Origin: Bryobacteraceae bacterium
GTDB taxonomy: Bacteria; Acidobacteriota; Terriglobia; Bryobacterales; Bryobacteraceae
Direction of reading: 5' to 3'
Assembly: GCA_025056865.1 (NCBI GenBank)
Contig: JANWVO010000048.1
Location: 62,001 to 126,000 of the forward strand
DNA: 64,000 nt
Position numbers and translations under genes: made by a program
Shown here: positions 7,713 to 17,881 of the stretch, in pieces
Layout: every line of letters begins with the position of its first letter
How positions within the stretch are numbered: position 1 is the first letter of the stretch
The notes under the pieces: model-generated
What the model was told of the DNA's origin: nothing
The model's input: only the letters and a program-made list of their open reading frames with translations
The model's database searches: none

Positions 7713-7889
7713 ATTCCTGCCTTTCATCCCTCTCGTGGGCGGTGTGTCGACCGTCCTGCGCCCTGCCTGCTCTCCGCTTTCTCACCGCCTCCGCTGGTAC
7801 ACGGGCAGCGTCTGCCTGCGTGCGCTGGAGGGACGCCATCCTGAGGAAGGATCCGGGGGATCTGTATTTCGGCTGGAACACTCGAGCGG

Positions 7890-7965
7890 TGGTGGGCCCT
7901 GCAGGACTCGAACCTGCAACCAACGGATTATGAGTCCGCTGCACTAACCATTGTGCTAAGGGCCC
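7890..7965 (-). tRNA. tRNA-Ile (CAU anticodon)
   Basis: A 76-base tRNA on the minus strand including an encoded CCA (plus 7890-7892). The 7-bp acceptor stem GGGCCCT/AGGGCCC is perfect, and the T arm reads GGTTCGAGTCC. The anticodon loop is CTCATAA, so the anticodon is CAU. The anticodon arm GGACTCATAATCC and the overall layout match the minor isoleucine tRNA, whose C34 is converted to lysidine, better than Met tRNAs. The identity needs TilS modification and is inferred. Confidence 0.88.
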
Positions 7966-8047
7966 AGGCGGTGCGGCGCAAAGCCGTTCCATCCGCTACT
8001 ATACCGCCACGGCGATGGTCCCGCAGCCAGGGACTTACAATGAAAGC

Positions 8048-8824
8048 ATGGACACCCCGTTCACCATAGCCGGCCGCACGTTCCGCTCCCGCCTGATGAT
8101 CGGCACCGGCAAATACCGCAGCTTCGACGAGATGGTGCGATGCCACGAAGCCTCCGGCGCGGAGGTCGTCACTGTGGCCGTGCGCCGCGTGAACCTGACG
8201 GACCGTTCGAAGGAGTCGATGCTGGACTACATCGACCGTTCGAGGTACTTCATCCTGCCCAACACGGCCGGCTGCTACAACGTCGAAGACGCGGTGCGCA
8301 CGGCCATGCTGGCCCGCGAGGTGGGGCTGTCCAACTGGATCAAGCTCGAAGTGATCGGCGACGAGAAGACGCTGTTCCCGGACGTCTTCGGGCTGGTGGA
8401 GGCGACGAAGATCCTCGTCAAGGAGGGTTTCGTCGTGCTGCCTTACACGAACGACGACCTGATCACCGCGCGGCGTCTGATCGACGCCGGCGCTGCCGCG
8501 GTGATGCCTTTGGCGGCGCCCATCGGCAGCGGGCTGGGCATCCAGAACTACGCCACGCTGCGCATTCTCCGCGAGCAGATCACCGAAGTGCCGCTGATTG
8601 TCGATGCCGGCGTGGGGACGGCTTCCGACGCCTGCATCGCCATGGAGCTGGGCTTCGACGGCGTGCTGTTGAATACGGCCGTCGCCGCCGCGCAGGACAG
8701 CGTCGCCATGGCCGCGGCCATGAGGCACGCGGTGGAAGCGGGCCGCCTGGCCTATCTGGCCGGCCGCATGGAGAAGCGGCTGTATGCGAGCGCCAGCTCG
8801 CCGCTTGCGGGCGTGATCCGCTGA
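8048..8824 (+). CDS. thiG: thiazole synthase
   Basis: A 258-residue TIM-barrel enzyme that builds the thiazole phosphate of thiamine from deoxyxylulose phosphate, ThiS thiocarboxylate and dehydroglycine. [14 protein letters not shown] at the N-terminus and [17 protein letters not shown] are family blocks. Late [10 protein letters not shown] and [12 protein letters not shown] form the phosphate-binding end. The ATG at 8048 is the first that matches ThiG N-termini. No other thiamine genes adjoin it, so the pathway is split in this genome. Confidence 0.95.
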   Translation: MDTPFTIAGRTFRSRLMIGTGKYRSFDEMVRCHEASGAEVVTVAVRRVNLTDRSKESMLDYIDRSRYFILPNTAGCYNVEDAVRTAMLAREVGLSNWIKLEVIGDEKTLFPDVFGLVEATKILVKEGFVVLPYTNDDLITARRLIDAGAAAVMPLAAPIGSGLGIQNYATLRILREQITEVPLIVDAGVGTASDACIAMELGFDGVLLNTAVAAAQDSVAMAAAMRHAVEAGRLAYLAGRMEKRLYASASSPLAGVIR

Positions 8825-8828
8825 CGCC

Positions 8829-9379
8829 TCAGAAGGTCAGGCCGAACAACAGATCGGCCTGGTTCTGTTTCGTTGTAAACCAGCCCGCCGGGCGGTTCGG
8901 CTCTTCCGAGCGCCCTTCTCCGTAACGGCTCCACCGCAGCCCCATCGAGAAGCGCACCGGGCCTGCGCCAAAGCGCACGCCGCCGCCGAGGGCGAAGCCC
9001 TTCGTGGCATCGCCTTCGAGCCGCGGCACGTTGCCCAGGGAGCGGAAGCTCGGGCCCGCTTCGACGAAGTACCGTGCCCCGTCGCCCGGCAGATAGTACT
9101 TCAACAGAATCGGCACGGTCCAGGAATTCGCCGTCGCCGTGCGGGGATCTTCATAAGCGAGCCTCCGGTACAGGATGTCCATTCCGGCGGCGAAGCCAAA
9201 CGGCAGGCTCAGCTCCGCGGTCGGGCCGAGCGTCCAGTGCTTCGACGCTGCGCGCAGGTTGCCGCGCGAGTGGATGGCATCCAGAAGGGCGAAGCCGCCG
9301 CGCAGCCCGAAATGGAGAGGCTGTGCCGGCACGGCAGATGGAGAAAGAGCCAGAAGAAACAGAATGAAGTGGAATTGTT

Positions 9380-9383
<4 letters not shown>
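8829..9383 (-). CDS. outer-membrane beta-barrel protein (OmpA/porin-like fold)
   Basis: A 184-residue protein with a signal peptide (MKQFHFILFLLALSPSAVPAQ). The mature chain alternates polar and hydrophobic residues in strands (HFGLRGGFALLD, YFVEAGPSFR, FALGGGVRFGAG, RFSMGLRWSRYG) and ends in phenylalanine (LLFGLTF), as expected for an 8-stranded beta-barrel inserted by BAM. It starts inside the stop of the upstream oxidoreductase (ATGA), so the two are co-translated. Function is unknown. Confidence 0.75.
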
Positions 9384-10552
<1,169 letters not shown>

Positions 10553-10622
10553 GGGCGGATTCCTTTCACGTTTACTCTAACCCAACGCCTCCCTGGCGCG
10601 TCTGTCAGGCTTGGCCGTTTGT

Positions 10623-10628
10623 TATAAT
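10623..10628 (+). promoter_or_regulatory. -10 box before tRNA-Gln
   Basis: A perfect TATAAT lies 14 bases before the mature 5' end of the tRNA. A poor -35-like CTGTCA occurs at 10602-10607 with 15-bp spacing. Confidence 0.45.
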
Positions 10629-10642
10629 GACAGTGGCCTCGC

Positions 10643-10716
10643 TGGGAGGTCGTCTAATGGTAAGACGGCAGACTCTGGATCTGCTTATCGGGGTTCGAGT
10701 CCCTGCCTCCCAGCCA
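10643..10716 (+). tRNA. tRNA-Gln (CUG anticodon)
   Basis: A 74-base tRNA with an encoded CCA at 10714-10716. The acceptor stem TGGGAGG/CCTCCCA is perfect with discriminator G, the U1-A72 pair is typical of tRNA-Gln, and the anticodon loop CTCTGGA gives CUG. The T arm reads GGGTTCGAGTCCC. The gene lies between the oxidoreductase and the 10739 gene. Confidence 0.93.
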
Positions 10717-10738
10717 CTTCCCGCCCGCTAGGCTGTCC

Positions 10739-11563
10739 ATGATCAGTTCCCGGTTCTGGCTTCTTTCCGCTTTCCTGCTGTGTTTGCCCGCCGCCGCCCG
10801 GCAGGCTACGAGCACGGGCTTCAACCGCCCGCCGGCCGGCGTCGACGAGGCGCTGCGCGCCCGCGTGCAGCAATTTTACGACCTCGAGCAGCAGGGCCGA
10901 TTCCGGCTGGCCGAGCAGATGGTGTGCGAGGACAGCCGGGACCGCTACTACGACATGGAAAAGCGGCGGTGGACCAGTTTTGAGCTGATCCAGATCAGTT
11001 ACGAGGAGAATTTCACGCGTGCCCGGGTGGCCGCGGCCCTTGGAACGGAAATGGCCACGCTCACCGGGGCCATCCCCGTGAAGGCGCCGATCACGACGCT
11101 TTGGCGGCTCGAAAACAACACCTGGTGCCGCTACTTCCCGGATCCGCAGAAGGAAGGCTACCGGACGCCATTCGGCATCATGAAGCCTTCGCAGCCCGGA
11201 AGCTCTTCCCAGGGCGGCAATCCCATGCAGACGGTGGGCCACATGCCCCGGACGGCGGAAGATGTCATGGCGATGTTCGAGGTCTCGCGGTCGCTGGTGA
11301 CTCTGCCGGGCAAGGGCGGAACGGAGGAAGTGGAGCTCCAGAACCGCATGGCCAGCGGACTTTCGGTCACCATTCACCCGCCGCTCATTGATGGTTTCGA
11401 AGCGGCGGTTTCGCCACAGACGATTCCCGCCAATGGCAAGGCAGTTCTGAGGCTCGTTTACCGGCCAAAAGAAGGGAACGCGCCGCCGCCTCGAGCCGTG
11501 GTCAGGCTTATCGCTGAGCCGATCGGCGCTGAGAAAATCATCGAAGTGAATTTCACGCGCTAG
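10739..11563 (+). CDS. exported protein of unknown function
   Basis: A 274-residue protein not recognised as a named family. A signal peptide covers about residues 1-21 (MISSRFWLLSAFLLCLPAAARQ). Residues 35-135 resemble a small alpha+beta domain that begins with a predicted helix (EALRARVQQFYDLEQQGRF), perhaps NTF2/SnoaL-like in layout. The C-terminal 95 residues look like an immunoglobulin-like beta domain (VELQNRMASGLSVTIHP to KIIEVNFTR). It begins 22 bases after tRNA-Gln. It probably acts in the periplasm; no function can be assigned. Confidence 0.75.
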   Translation: MISSRFWLLSAFLLCLPAAARQATSTGFNRPPAGVDEALRARVQQFYDLEQQGRFRLAEQMVCEDSRDRYYDMEKRRWTSFELIQISYEENFTRARVAAALGTEMATLTGAIPVKAPITTLWRLENNTWCRYFPDPQKEGYRTPFGIMKPSQPGSSSQGGNPMQTVGHMPRTAEDVMAMFEVSRSLVTLPGKGGTEEVELQNRMASGLSVTIHPPLIDGFEAAVSPQTIPANGKAVLRLVYRPKEGNAPPPRAVVRLIAEPIGAEKIIEVNFTR

Positions 11564-11809
11564 GTCGGATCGGCCGGCGGGTGCCCTCCGCCGTGTCCGC
11601 AACTGCCCGGTTCACTGCTTCTTCAGCCCCATGTGGGGCTCTGGTGCCTCAAAAGACAACCCCAGTTGCGGCCGTGGACTGCCCTCCCGGTCCGATCGGC
11701 GATCGGCTGAGATGCTGGCCGCAGTGCAGCCGTGATCGGGTTCCGCACGGCATACGGTCCGCCCGCCGCCGGGAATCAGAGACGCAACGCCAGCGGTGTT
11801 CAGCAGAGG
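11564..11809. other. convergent intergenic region
   Basis: 246 bases between two converging genes. A hairpin, AGCCCC-ATGT-GGGGCT at 11625-11640, could act as a bidirectional 3'-end structure but has no T tract on either strand. No gene was found. Confidence 0.3.
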
Positions 11810-13636
11810 TCAGTTCAGCCAGATCTGATGGCGTCCGGGCGGCAGCAGGCGTACCTTCCCCCCGGGATAGACGGCAATGGCCCTCGCCGGGCTGGCGTAC
11901 TCGATGCGCCATATGCCATCGACCCGCTCAGCGGCGAGGATCACACCATTGAAGTCATCGAGAACCGGTTCCAGCGGAGCGTCGCAGCGGGAAACGCGGT
12001 TTTTCCCCGGAGGAAGCAGGAGCCGGCCCTGAGAACGGAAGGGCCAGGCTGCGCCGTTGACCGCCGCGCAGCCTTCCCACCGCAACGCCACCGGCTGGGC
12101 CGCCTGGACAGATACGGATCCGTCTGGCTCTTCTCTCCAATCTGCCGCTGCTGCCGCAGCGCCCAACAGAGGCCAGTCCGGCGGGAGGATCGAATTTTCA
12201 AAATACACCGCCACCTGCTGGAAAGATCGGGCCGCCCAGTGCAATAGCTGGAAAAGCTCGCCGCCGGTCTGGTGCTTCGTGGGATAGACATCCTGATACC
12301 GTTCCACGATATTGATGTCCGCTCCCAGACGGACGCCTTTCGGCAGGATCGGCTGGTAGCGGCGGGCGAGCTCGGCATAACGCTCGGGGCCCAGGTTCCA
12401 GATGGTGGCAGGGTCTTCAACGAGGAACGCCGCCCCGAAGCGCGCCGCCTCCGGCAGCAGGGCGGCCGCGTCGGCGCCCAGGTTGTCCCGCATGGTGGTA
12501 TCGAAGCGGTCGTCGACGTGCGTCAGCACGATGTCGAGCCCGCCCCGGGCGTCTGCCATCCTGCGGATCCTCTCGAGCCACGACACCTGGAGCTCGTGCG
12601 CCAGCCGGGCGCGGAATTCGAGAAACCGCCGCATGGGCCGGCTGTCCCGATAGTGATACAAGCGCGAGGACGGGTTGTAGAAGTCCTGCGGATCCATGCC
12701 GGTCTCTGCCTGGAACCGTTGCCGCACGGTGGCATTGAACGGCGTGAAGCGCGCCGGGTTCAGGTAACCCTCCAGGGACTCAAAATACAGCTCGGCCAGA
12801 TTCACCCCGTCCCAGTCGAAGCGGGCCAGCAGTTGTTCCAGTCCCTTCTCGACGGCGGCGGCACAGTCCGCGTCAGCCAGGTTCATCAGTTTGCGCCAGT
12901 CAAGGCGTGCATCCTGTCCCGTGGCCGTCTTCTCGCGCCATTCGGGATGGGCCTCCCAGAAGGCATCGCTGACATGGGGCAGCTCCAGCCACGCGTAGAC
13001 ATGGATGGCCCGGCGGTGACAGGCCTCGATCAGACGCTTCAGGTACGCGTCGCGGCCCTCGTCCGGCTCCCAGTAGTGCCACGCAGCCACATGGATGGCG
13101 CTGAAGCCGGCTCTCCTCCACCTGTCCGCCAGGTAGCCGGGATCGGCGCGGAGGCGGTAGGAGGAGTCGAAGAAGGCCCAGAGGCTCCGGCTCTCGACGC
13201 GCGGCTCCAGGCCCAGCTCGGCCAGCGCCTGCGCCAGATAGGGATAGCGCTCGTAGCCCTTCTCGCCGATGGGAGCGGCCGTCCAGAACACGATCTTCTC
13301 CCCATCCCGGTAGCCTGCCGCCAGCGGCGCTCCGGTCCACCTTTCGCGCGTGAATACCGTGGCGCGGTCTGGCACGCGGTAGCGCGGGAGCGACAGGGGC
13401 TTCTCCCATACGATCCCTAGCGAGGGCAGGAAGGTGTCCGTCACGCTGCGGACCTCCACCCGTTCGGAAAGAGGGACGAAGCCCGCTGCCCGCGCCTGCG
13501 CAGAGTCCCCCTCCAGAACGAGCACGCGGGAGCCGTCCAGCCCCGCGGACTGAAAAACCCGCTGCCAGTTGGCTTGTCCGGGCACCGCAGCCAGCACTGC
13601 GGACAGCAGAAGGGAGCTAATACCGTGTGTGCGCAT
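11810..13636 (-). CDS. GHL10-type glycosyl-hydrolase-like exported protein
   Basis: A 608-residue protein with a short signal-like N-terminus (MRTHGISSLLLSAVLAAVPGQA). The centre (about 165-480) looks like a TIM barrel of the family-10-like glycosylhydrolase group. Signs are GFSAIHVAAWHYWEPDEGRD, the IHVYAWLELPHVSDAFWEAHP block typical of these proteins, and a WDGVNLAELYFES strand with a candidate acid Glu. The last 100 residues form a beta domain. It overlaps the upstream TPR/barrel gene by 20 bases, so they are probably one operon. The pairing recalls PgaA/PgaB-like or Pel-like export systems, where a hydrolase-like partner acts on exported polysaccharide. Activity is inferred. Confidence 0.7.
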   Translation of the reverse strand: MRTHGISSLLLSAVLAAVPGQANWQRVFQSAGLDGSRVLVLEGDSAQARAAGFVPLSERVEVRSVTDTFLPSLGIVWEKPLSLPRYRVPDRATVFTRERWTGAPLAAGYRDGEKIVFWTAAPIGEKGYERYPYLAQALAELGLEPRVESRSLWAFFDSSYRLRADPGYLADRWRRAGFSAIHVAAWHYWEPDEGRDAYLKRLIEACHRRAIHVYAWLELPHVSDAFWEAHPEWREKTATGQDARLDWRKLMNLADADCAAAVEKGLEQLLARFDWDGVNLAELYFESLEGYLNPARFTPFNATVRQRFQAETGMDPQDFYNPSSRLYHYRDSRPMRRFLEFRARLAHELQVSWLERIRRMADARGGLDIVLTHVDDRFDTTMRDNLGADAAALLPEAARFGAAFLVEDPATIWNLGPERYAELARRYQPILPKGVRLGADINIVERYQDVYPTKHQTGGELFQLLHWAARSFQQVAVYFENSILPPDWPLLGAAAAAADWREEPDGSVSVQAAQPVALRWEGCAAVNGAAWPFRSQGRLLLPPGKNRVSRCDAPLEPVLDDFNGVILAAERVDGIWRIEYASPARAIAVYPGGKVRLLPPGRHQIWLN

Positions 13637-15365
13637 ACCAGATGCCGGTCCGGAAATCCCAGTAATTCGGTCCCCACGGGTTGAGTTCGTTGCGCAGATG
13701 TGCGCCGCGGACGAACTCGGCCCGCCAGCTCATGCCTGGGCTGAGGAACGCGCCCCGCAGCCTCACCCCGAGGCCAGCCTCGGCGAAATTGCCCCAGTAT
13801 TCGCTGCGGCGGTCTGCTGTCACGTTCCACACAAGGTAAATCTGGGCCTGAAGCCCGGATGGCGTCTCCGCCAGCGTGTACCCGCTGCGGTTCTGCGCAT
13901 AGACCAGCAGGTCGTGCCGGAAGCGCGAGGCGTAGACGCCGTCCAGGTTCAGTTCGTGGAACCAGCCCTTCTCTCTGCTGCCCAGCAGCCGCCCCCAGCC
14001 CTTCAGCATTGAGATCCCGCCCCGCGCATCCCACCGGGACCGCGCTTCATAGAAGCGCTGCTCGCCGTAGGCGAACGCTCGTCCCGCCTCGAACCAGGCG
14101 AACGTGGTCGGATGCAGGACGCGGGATGCGCCGACCGCGCCGATGACGCTTTTCTCGCTCAGATACAGCGGCAGCGCCGCGCGCGCCGCCTGCCTCGCGC
14201 CTGCCGTGTCACCCACGAAGCGCAGCGAGAGATAGGGGGAAACCGGCAACCCGCGCAGCCTCCACTGGCTTTTCACCTGCCCGTAGGCGAAGCCGCCCCG
14301 CCACCGGGAGGAGAAGAACGGAATGGCCCAGACGTCGGTGGTGAACCGGCTGTATTTTGGAATCAGGGCCAGGTAGCCTTCCTGGGCCCTGGCGGCAATG
14401 TCCGGATCGGCAGCCCGGCGCGCCCGCGCAAACCAGCGGAGCGCCTCTTGATCCTTCTTCAACAGGTTGGCGGTGACGCCCAGCATGTACTGCGCGCGGG
14501 CGTCGTCCGGATTCTCCTCCACGGCGAGCCGGAAGTAGCGGTAAGCGTCCTGCACGAAACTGGCAGCCAGCGAGCGCTCGCCCATCTCGTAGGGAGGCAG
14601 CGGCGCCGCGGCGGCGGCTTCCACGGCAGGCAGTTCCGCAGGGACCGCCAGCTCGGCGTCGCCCGCGGTGGGCGCACGGCCCTGCATCATCTCCCGCGCC
14701 AGCTCGCCGATGCGCGTCGAACCCCGCCTCCACGCCGTCGTCAGCGCCGCATGGGCCTGGGCTTCGCGCCCCAGCTCCTTCCAGACACGGGCGAGATCGA
14801 TCAGCAGCTCGTACTTCTGCGGGCGCAGCTTCCAGGCCAGCTCGTAATGCTCGGCAGCCAGCGTGAGCTCGTCGCGCATCTCCGCCAGCCGGGCCAGCTC
14901 TTCGTGCGCCGACCATTGCTGCGGCGCCCGCCGCACGGCTTCGCTCCATTGTTCAATGCCCTCGCGCAGCGGACGGTCCACGCGCTCGAAGGCTTCAGCC
15001 GCTGCGCGGCGCACGTTCTCGTCCCGCGCCCCCAGCCGGAGGCCGTGGAAGGTGCGGCGCGCCTCCTGCACCTTGCGCGTTTCGTAGCAGAGAAACGCAT
15101 ACTCGAGCGCGGAGGTCTCGTCGGAAGGGTCTTCGCGGCGCAGGCGATCGAATTGGTCCCGGGCCTCTTCCCGGTCGCCGCGGCGAAGCAGCGTGTAGGC
15201 GAGGTCCTTCCGCACGTGGCGCAGGCCGGGATCCTCCGACAGCGCCCTCGAAAACGCCTCCACCGCCTCGTCATAGCGGCCGGCGCGCAGCGCCTCGTAG
15301 CCGCGGTCCGCGATGGCGGCTGCGCCGCTTGCCCAGAAAGAGAGAAGCAGCAAGGCGGAGAGCAT
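13617..15365 (-). CDS. TPR protein with C-terminal outer-membrane barrel (NfrA/PgaA-like layout)
   Basis: A 582-residue protein with a signal peptide (MLSALLLLSFWASGAAA). TPR-like helical repeats fill about residues 18-310, for example RGYEALRAGRYDEAVEAFSR and the later AQYMLGVTANLLKKDQEALR repeat. The last 260 residues show alternating strands ending in TGIWYAHTRY, consistent with a porin-like barrel. Segments such as LPVSPYLSLRFVGDT resemble the C-terminal domain of phage N4 adsorption protein A. TPR-plus-barrel proteins (PgaA, PelB, BcsC, NfrA) carry polysaccharides across the outer membrane. The start was chosen for the signal peptide; the longer frame upstream is antisense to the next gene. 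Confidence 0.7.
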   Translation of the reverse strand: MLSALLLLSFWASGAAAIADRGYEALRAGRYDEAVEAFSRALSEDPGLRHVRKDLAYTLLRRGDREEARDQFDRLRREDPSDETSALEYAFLCYETRKVQEARRTFHGLRLGARDENVRRAAAEAFERVDRPLREGIEQWSEAVRRAPQQWSAHEELARLAEMRDELTLAAEHYELAWKLRPQKYELLIDLARVWKELGREAQAHAALTTAWRRGSTRIGELAREMMQGRAPTAGDAELAVPAELPAVEAAAAAPLPPYEMGERSLAASFVQDAYRYFRLAVEENPDDARAQYMLGVTANLLKKDQEALRWFARARRAADPDIAARAQEGYLALIPKYSRFTTDVWAIPFFSSRWRGGFAYGQVKSQWRLRGLPVSPYLSLRFVGDTAGARQAARAALPLYLSEKSVIGAVGASRVLHPTTFAWFEAGRAFAYGEQRFYEARSRWDARGGISMLKGWGRLLGSREKGWFHELNLDGVYASRFRHDLLVYAQNRSGYTLAETPSGLQAQIYLVWNVTADRRSEYWGNFAEAGLGVRLRGAFLSPGMSWRAEFVRGAHLRNELNPWGPNYWDFRTGIWYAHTRY

Positions 15366-15431
15366 CCTGAAATATGGTGGCCGCCGGCGGCCGGAATTCT
15401 CACCCCCGGCGGCGGCATACCATGGGAACAT

Positions 15432-16601
15432 ATGGCTGCCTACCACGGTTTCGACTACCTCCTCATCGATTCCCGCCTCACCGAGGAGGAGAAGCTCGTC
15501 CGCCAGACCACGCGCCAGTGGGTGGAGGATCGCGTCATCCCCATCATCCGGGACTGCTACAACGAGGGCCGCTTCCCGTCGGAACTGATCCCCGAAATGG
15601 GCGAGATGGGCTTCCTGGGCGCCAACCTCGAAGGCTACGGCGCCGCCGGGATGACCAATGTCGAGTACGGGCTCATCATGCAGGAACTCGAGCGCGGCGA
15701 CTCGGGCCTGCGCAGCTTCGCCAGCGTGCAGGGCGCGCTCGTCATGTACCCGATCCTCACCTACGGAAGCGAAGAGCAGAAGAAGAAGTACCTGCCCAAG
15801 CTCGCTTCCGGCGAGTTCATCGGCTGCTTCGGCCTCACCGAGCCGGGCTTCGGCTCCAACCCGGGCGGCATGACCACTACCGCCGTGCGCGACGGGGACT
15901 CGTGGGTGCTGAACGGCGAGAAGACGTGGATCACCAATGGCAGCGTCGCCCACGTGTCGGTGGTGTGGGCGCGGACGGCCGAGGGCATCCGCGGCTTCCT
16001 CGTCGAGAAGGACACGCCCGGCTTCCGCACCTCCGACATCCACGGCAAGCTGTCGATGCGCGCCTCGGTCACCTCCTCGCTGTCATTCACCGATTGCCGC
16101 ATTCCGGACTCGATGCGCCTGCCGGACGCCGTCGGGCTCAAGGCGGCGCTGTCGTGCCTCTCGCAGGCCCGTTACGGCATCGGCTGGGGCGTGCTGGGGC
16201 CCGCGATGGAATGCATGGAAGTGGCGCGGCGCTATGCGGTCGAGCGGAAGCAGTTCGACAACCGTCCCATCGCCTCGCACCAGCTCGTGCAGGAGAAGCT
16301 GGCCTGGATGGCCACCGAGATCACCAAGGGCCAGCTTCTGGCGCTGCACTGCGGGCGTCTCAAGGATGAGGGCAGGCTCGATTTCGCCCACATCTCGATG
16401 CTCAAGCGCAACAATGTCGCCATCGCGCTCGAATGCGCCCGCCTGGCCCGCGACCTGCTCGGCGCCAACGGCATCGTCGACGATTACCCCATCATGCGCC
16501 ACCTGTGCAATCTCGAAACGGTGAAGACCTACGAGGGCACCGACCACATCCACGCGCTGATCATCGGCGAGCGCGTCACCGGCATCGCGGCCTACAAGTA
16601 A
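15432..16601 (+). CDS. glutaryl-CoA dehydrogenase (acyl-CoA dehydrogenase family)
   Basis: A 389-residue flavoenzyme that oxidises and decarboxylates glutaryl-CoA to crotonyl-CoA, in lysine and aromatic catabolism. Features of glutaryl-CoA rather than general acyl-CoA dehydrogenases are RGDSGLRSFASVQGALVM (with E87 and R94 at the human mature-enzyme positions) and the C-terminal KTYEGTDHIHALIIGERVTG with the catalytic Glu near 368. The FAD-binding stretch FGLTEPGFGSNPGGMTT is present. The ATG at 15432 gives the normal length; its ribosome-binding site is weak. It diverges from the TPR/barrel gene. Confidence 0.93.
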   Translation: MAAYHGFDYLLIDSRLTEEEKLVRQTTRQWVEDRVIPIIRDCYNEGRFPSELIPEMGEMGFLGANLEGYGAAGMTNVEYGLIMQELERGDSGLRSFASVQGALVMYPILTYGSEEQKKKYLPKLASGEFIGCFGLTEPGFGSNPGGMTTTAVRDGDSWVLNGEKTWITNGSVAHVSVVWARTAEGIRGFLVEKDTPGFRTSDIHGKLSMRASVTSSLSFTDCRIPDSMRLPDAVGLKAALSCLSQARYGIGWGVLGPAMECMEVARRYAVERKQFDNRPIASHQLVQEKLAWMATEITKGQLLALHCGRLKDEGRLDFAHISMLKRNNVAIALECARLARDLLGANGIVDDYPIMRHLCNLETVKTYEGTDHIHALIIGERVTGIAAYK

Positions 16602-16627
16602 GATGATGCTGCGGAGGTGAATTCCCG

Positions 16628-16942
16628 ATGCTGCGCCGCCACTGCCTGACCCTTCTGGCCGGGTTCGCCGCCGCCTGCGGCACGAAGCGCGAACCCCGCT
16701 TCGATTACGGCGAGCCGAAACAGCGCTACCAGCTCCGCGGCAAAGTGCTGCGGCTGCGGCCGGAGGCGCGCATCGCCTCCATCGATCACGAAAAGATCGA
16801 GGGCTGGATGGAGGCAATGACGATGGAATTCCCCGTACCACGCCCGGAGGATTTCGCGAAGCTCAGGGAAGGCGCCACGATCCGCGCCACCGTCAACGTG
16901 AACGACCTGAACTATTGGCTGACCGACGTCGTAGTGGAGTAG
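16628..16942 (+). CDS. CusF-like copper-binding lipoprotein
   Basis: A 104-residue protein. The N-terminus ends in a lipobox-like FAAAC (Cys17), so it is probably a membrane-anchored lipoprotein. IDHEKIEGWMEAMTMEFPV (about 52-70) is the signature of the small OB-fold periplasmic copper-binding proteins, with H54, W60, M64 and M66 as likely Cu(I) contacts. A strong GGAGGTGA site at 16613-16620 sets the start. It lies 26 bases after the dehydrogenase and 3 bases before the next gene, so it may be co-transcribed with both. No copper pump is nearby. Confidence 0.82.
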   Translation: MLRRHCLTLLAGFAAACGTKREPRFDYGEPKQRYQLRGKVLRLRPEARIASIDHEKIEGWMEAMTMEFPVPRPEDFAKLREGATIRATVNVNDLNYWLTDVVVE

Positions 16943-16945
16943 TGC

Positions 16946-17599
16946 ATGCGGTTTCTTCTCGTCTGCCTTTGCGCGGCGGCTTCCTTGACCCCCGCCTCCG
17001 GACAGGCCCGCAAACGGCCCGCCGCGGACTGGGACCAGATCTACCTGAACCCGGACGCGCGCGTTCCTGTCAACCCCAGCGCCCTGGTGCTGGAAACCAC
17101 GGCGAACCTGGAGCCCGGCACGGCGTTCGACGCGGGCATGGGCAATGGGCGCAACGCCGTGTATCTCGCGCGCAAAGGCTGGAAGGTGACGGGCGTGGAC
17201 CTCTCCGAAGCTGCGGTGAAGAAGGCCCGGGAAGCGGCTGCGCAACTCCGGGTCGATCTGGACGCGCGCGTCGGCGACGTGGAAACCATGGCCCTGCCGC
17301 GCGCTTCGTATGATCTGATCCTCTGCCTGTATACGGAGCCGCTCGCCGTGCGCGCCGCAAAGAAGTTCATCGACGCGCTCAAGCCCGGCGGGCTGCTGGT
17401 GGTGGAAGGGCGCCACGTGGAGGCGCTGGCTCGCGCCGCCGCGCAGGACACCGCCAGCGGATTCCACGACAACCAGTTGCTGAACCTCTATGAGAGGCTG
17501 CGGATCCTCCGCTACGAGGACCGCCCCATGTCGGCCGAGTGGGGCAACCACAACGATGCGCGCGGCCGCGTCGTGCGGCTGGTGGCGCAGAAACGGTAA
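16946..17599 (+). CDS. class I SAM methyltransferase with a signal peptide
   Basis: A 217-residue protein. Residues 1-20 (MRFLLVCLCAAASLTPASGQ) look like a Sec signal peptide. The remainder is a complete Rossmann methyltransferase: motif I FDAGMGNGRNAVYLA (61-75), an acidic D85 at the end of beta 2 (VTGVDLS), GDVETMALP, and LKPGGLLVVEG. The fold is closest to TehB/UbiE-like small-molecule methyltransferases. Export of a SAM-dependent enzyme is odd because SAM is cytosolic. The start at 16946 is 3 bases after the copper-protein gene. A later start would remove the signal, but the next in-frame Met (NLEPGTAFDAGM, residue 65) is inside motif I. Confidence 0.82.
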   Translation: MRFLLVCLCAAASLTPASGQARKRPAADWDQIYLNPDARVPVNPSALVLETTANLEPGTAFDAGMGNGRNAVYLARKGWKVTGVDLSEAAVKKAREAAAQLRVDLDARVGDVETMALPRASYDLILCLYTEPLAVRAAKKFIDALKPGGLLVVEGRHVEALARAAAQDTASGFHDNQLLNLYERLRILRYEDRPMSAEWGNHNDARGRVVRLVAQKR

Positions 17600-17691
17600 A
17601 CCGCCCGCAACGGCCGATTTCCGGCAACAGTGCGCTCCTCATACGCTACATTGAGAGTGTCCCTGCCCTCCATCGCCGCGCGACGCCCGCC

Positions 17692-17780
17692 GCCCGGGTG
17701 GCGAAACTGGCAGACGCAACGGACTTAAAATCCGTTGGCCCGCGAGGGCCGTGCGGGTTCGAGCCCCGCCCCGGGCACCA
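17692..17780 (+). tRNA. tRNA-Leu (UAA anticodon)
   Basis: An 89-base class II tRNA with encoded CCA at 17778-17780. The acceptor stem GCCCGGG/CCCGGGC is perfect with discriminator A. The anticodon loop gives TAA within GGACTTAAAATCC. A long variable arm (TTGGCCCGCGAGGGCCGT) is characteristic of tRNA-Leu. The T arm is GGGTTCGAGCCC. Confidence 0.95.
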
Positions 17781-17881
17781 AGCCGTCCTGCGCGGGGTCG
17801 GCGGCCTCCCCGCACGCTCCGGCTTTGCCGGCTCCGCCCATCTTTCTGCAACGCGCGGACGCGCGGTTCATCCGATCAGGT

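Noticed and set aside
11625-11640. AGCCCC/GGGGCT hairpin as a true terminator
   Set aside because: No T tract follows on either strand, so it was kept only as a note on the intergenic region.
12272-13420. Long plus-strand open frame inside the glycosidase-like gene
   Set aside because: It is the complement of a supported gene and has no recognisable motif or ribosome-binding site.
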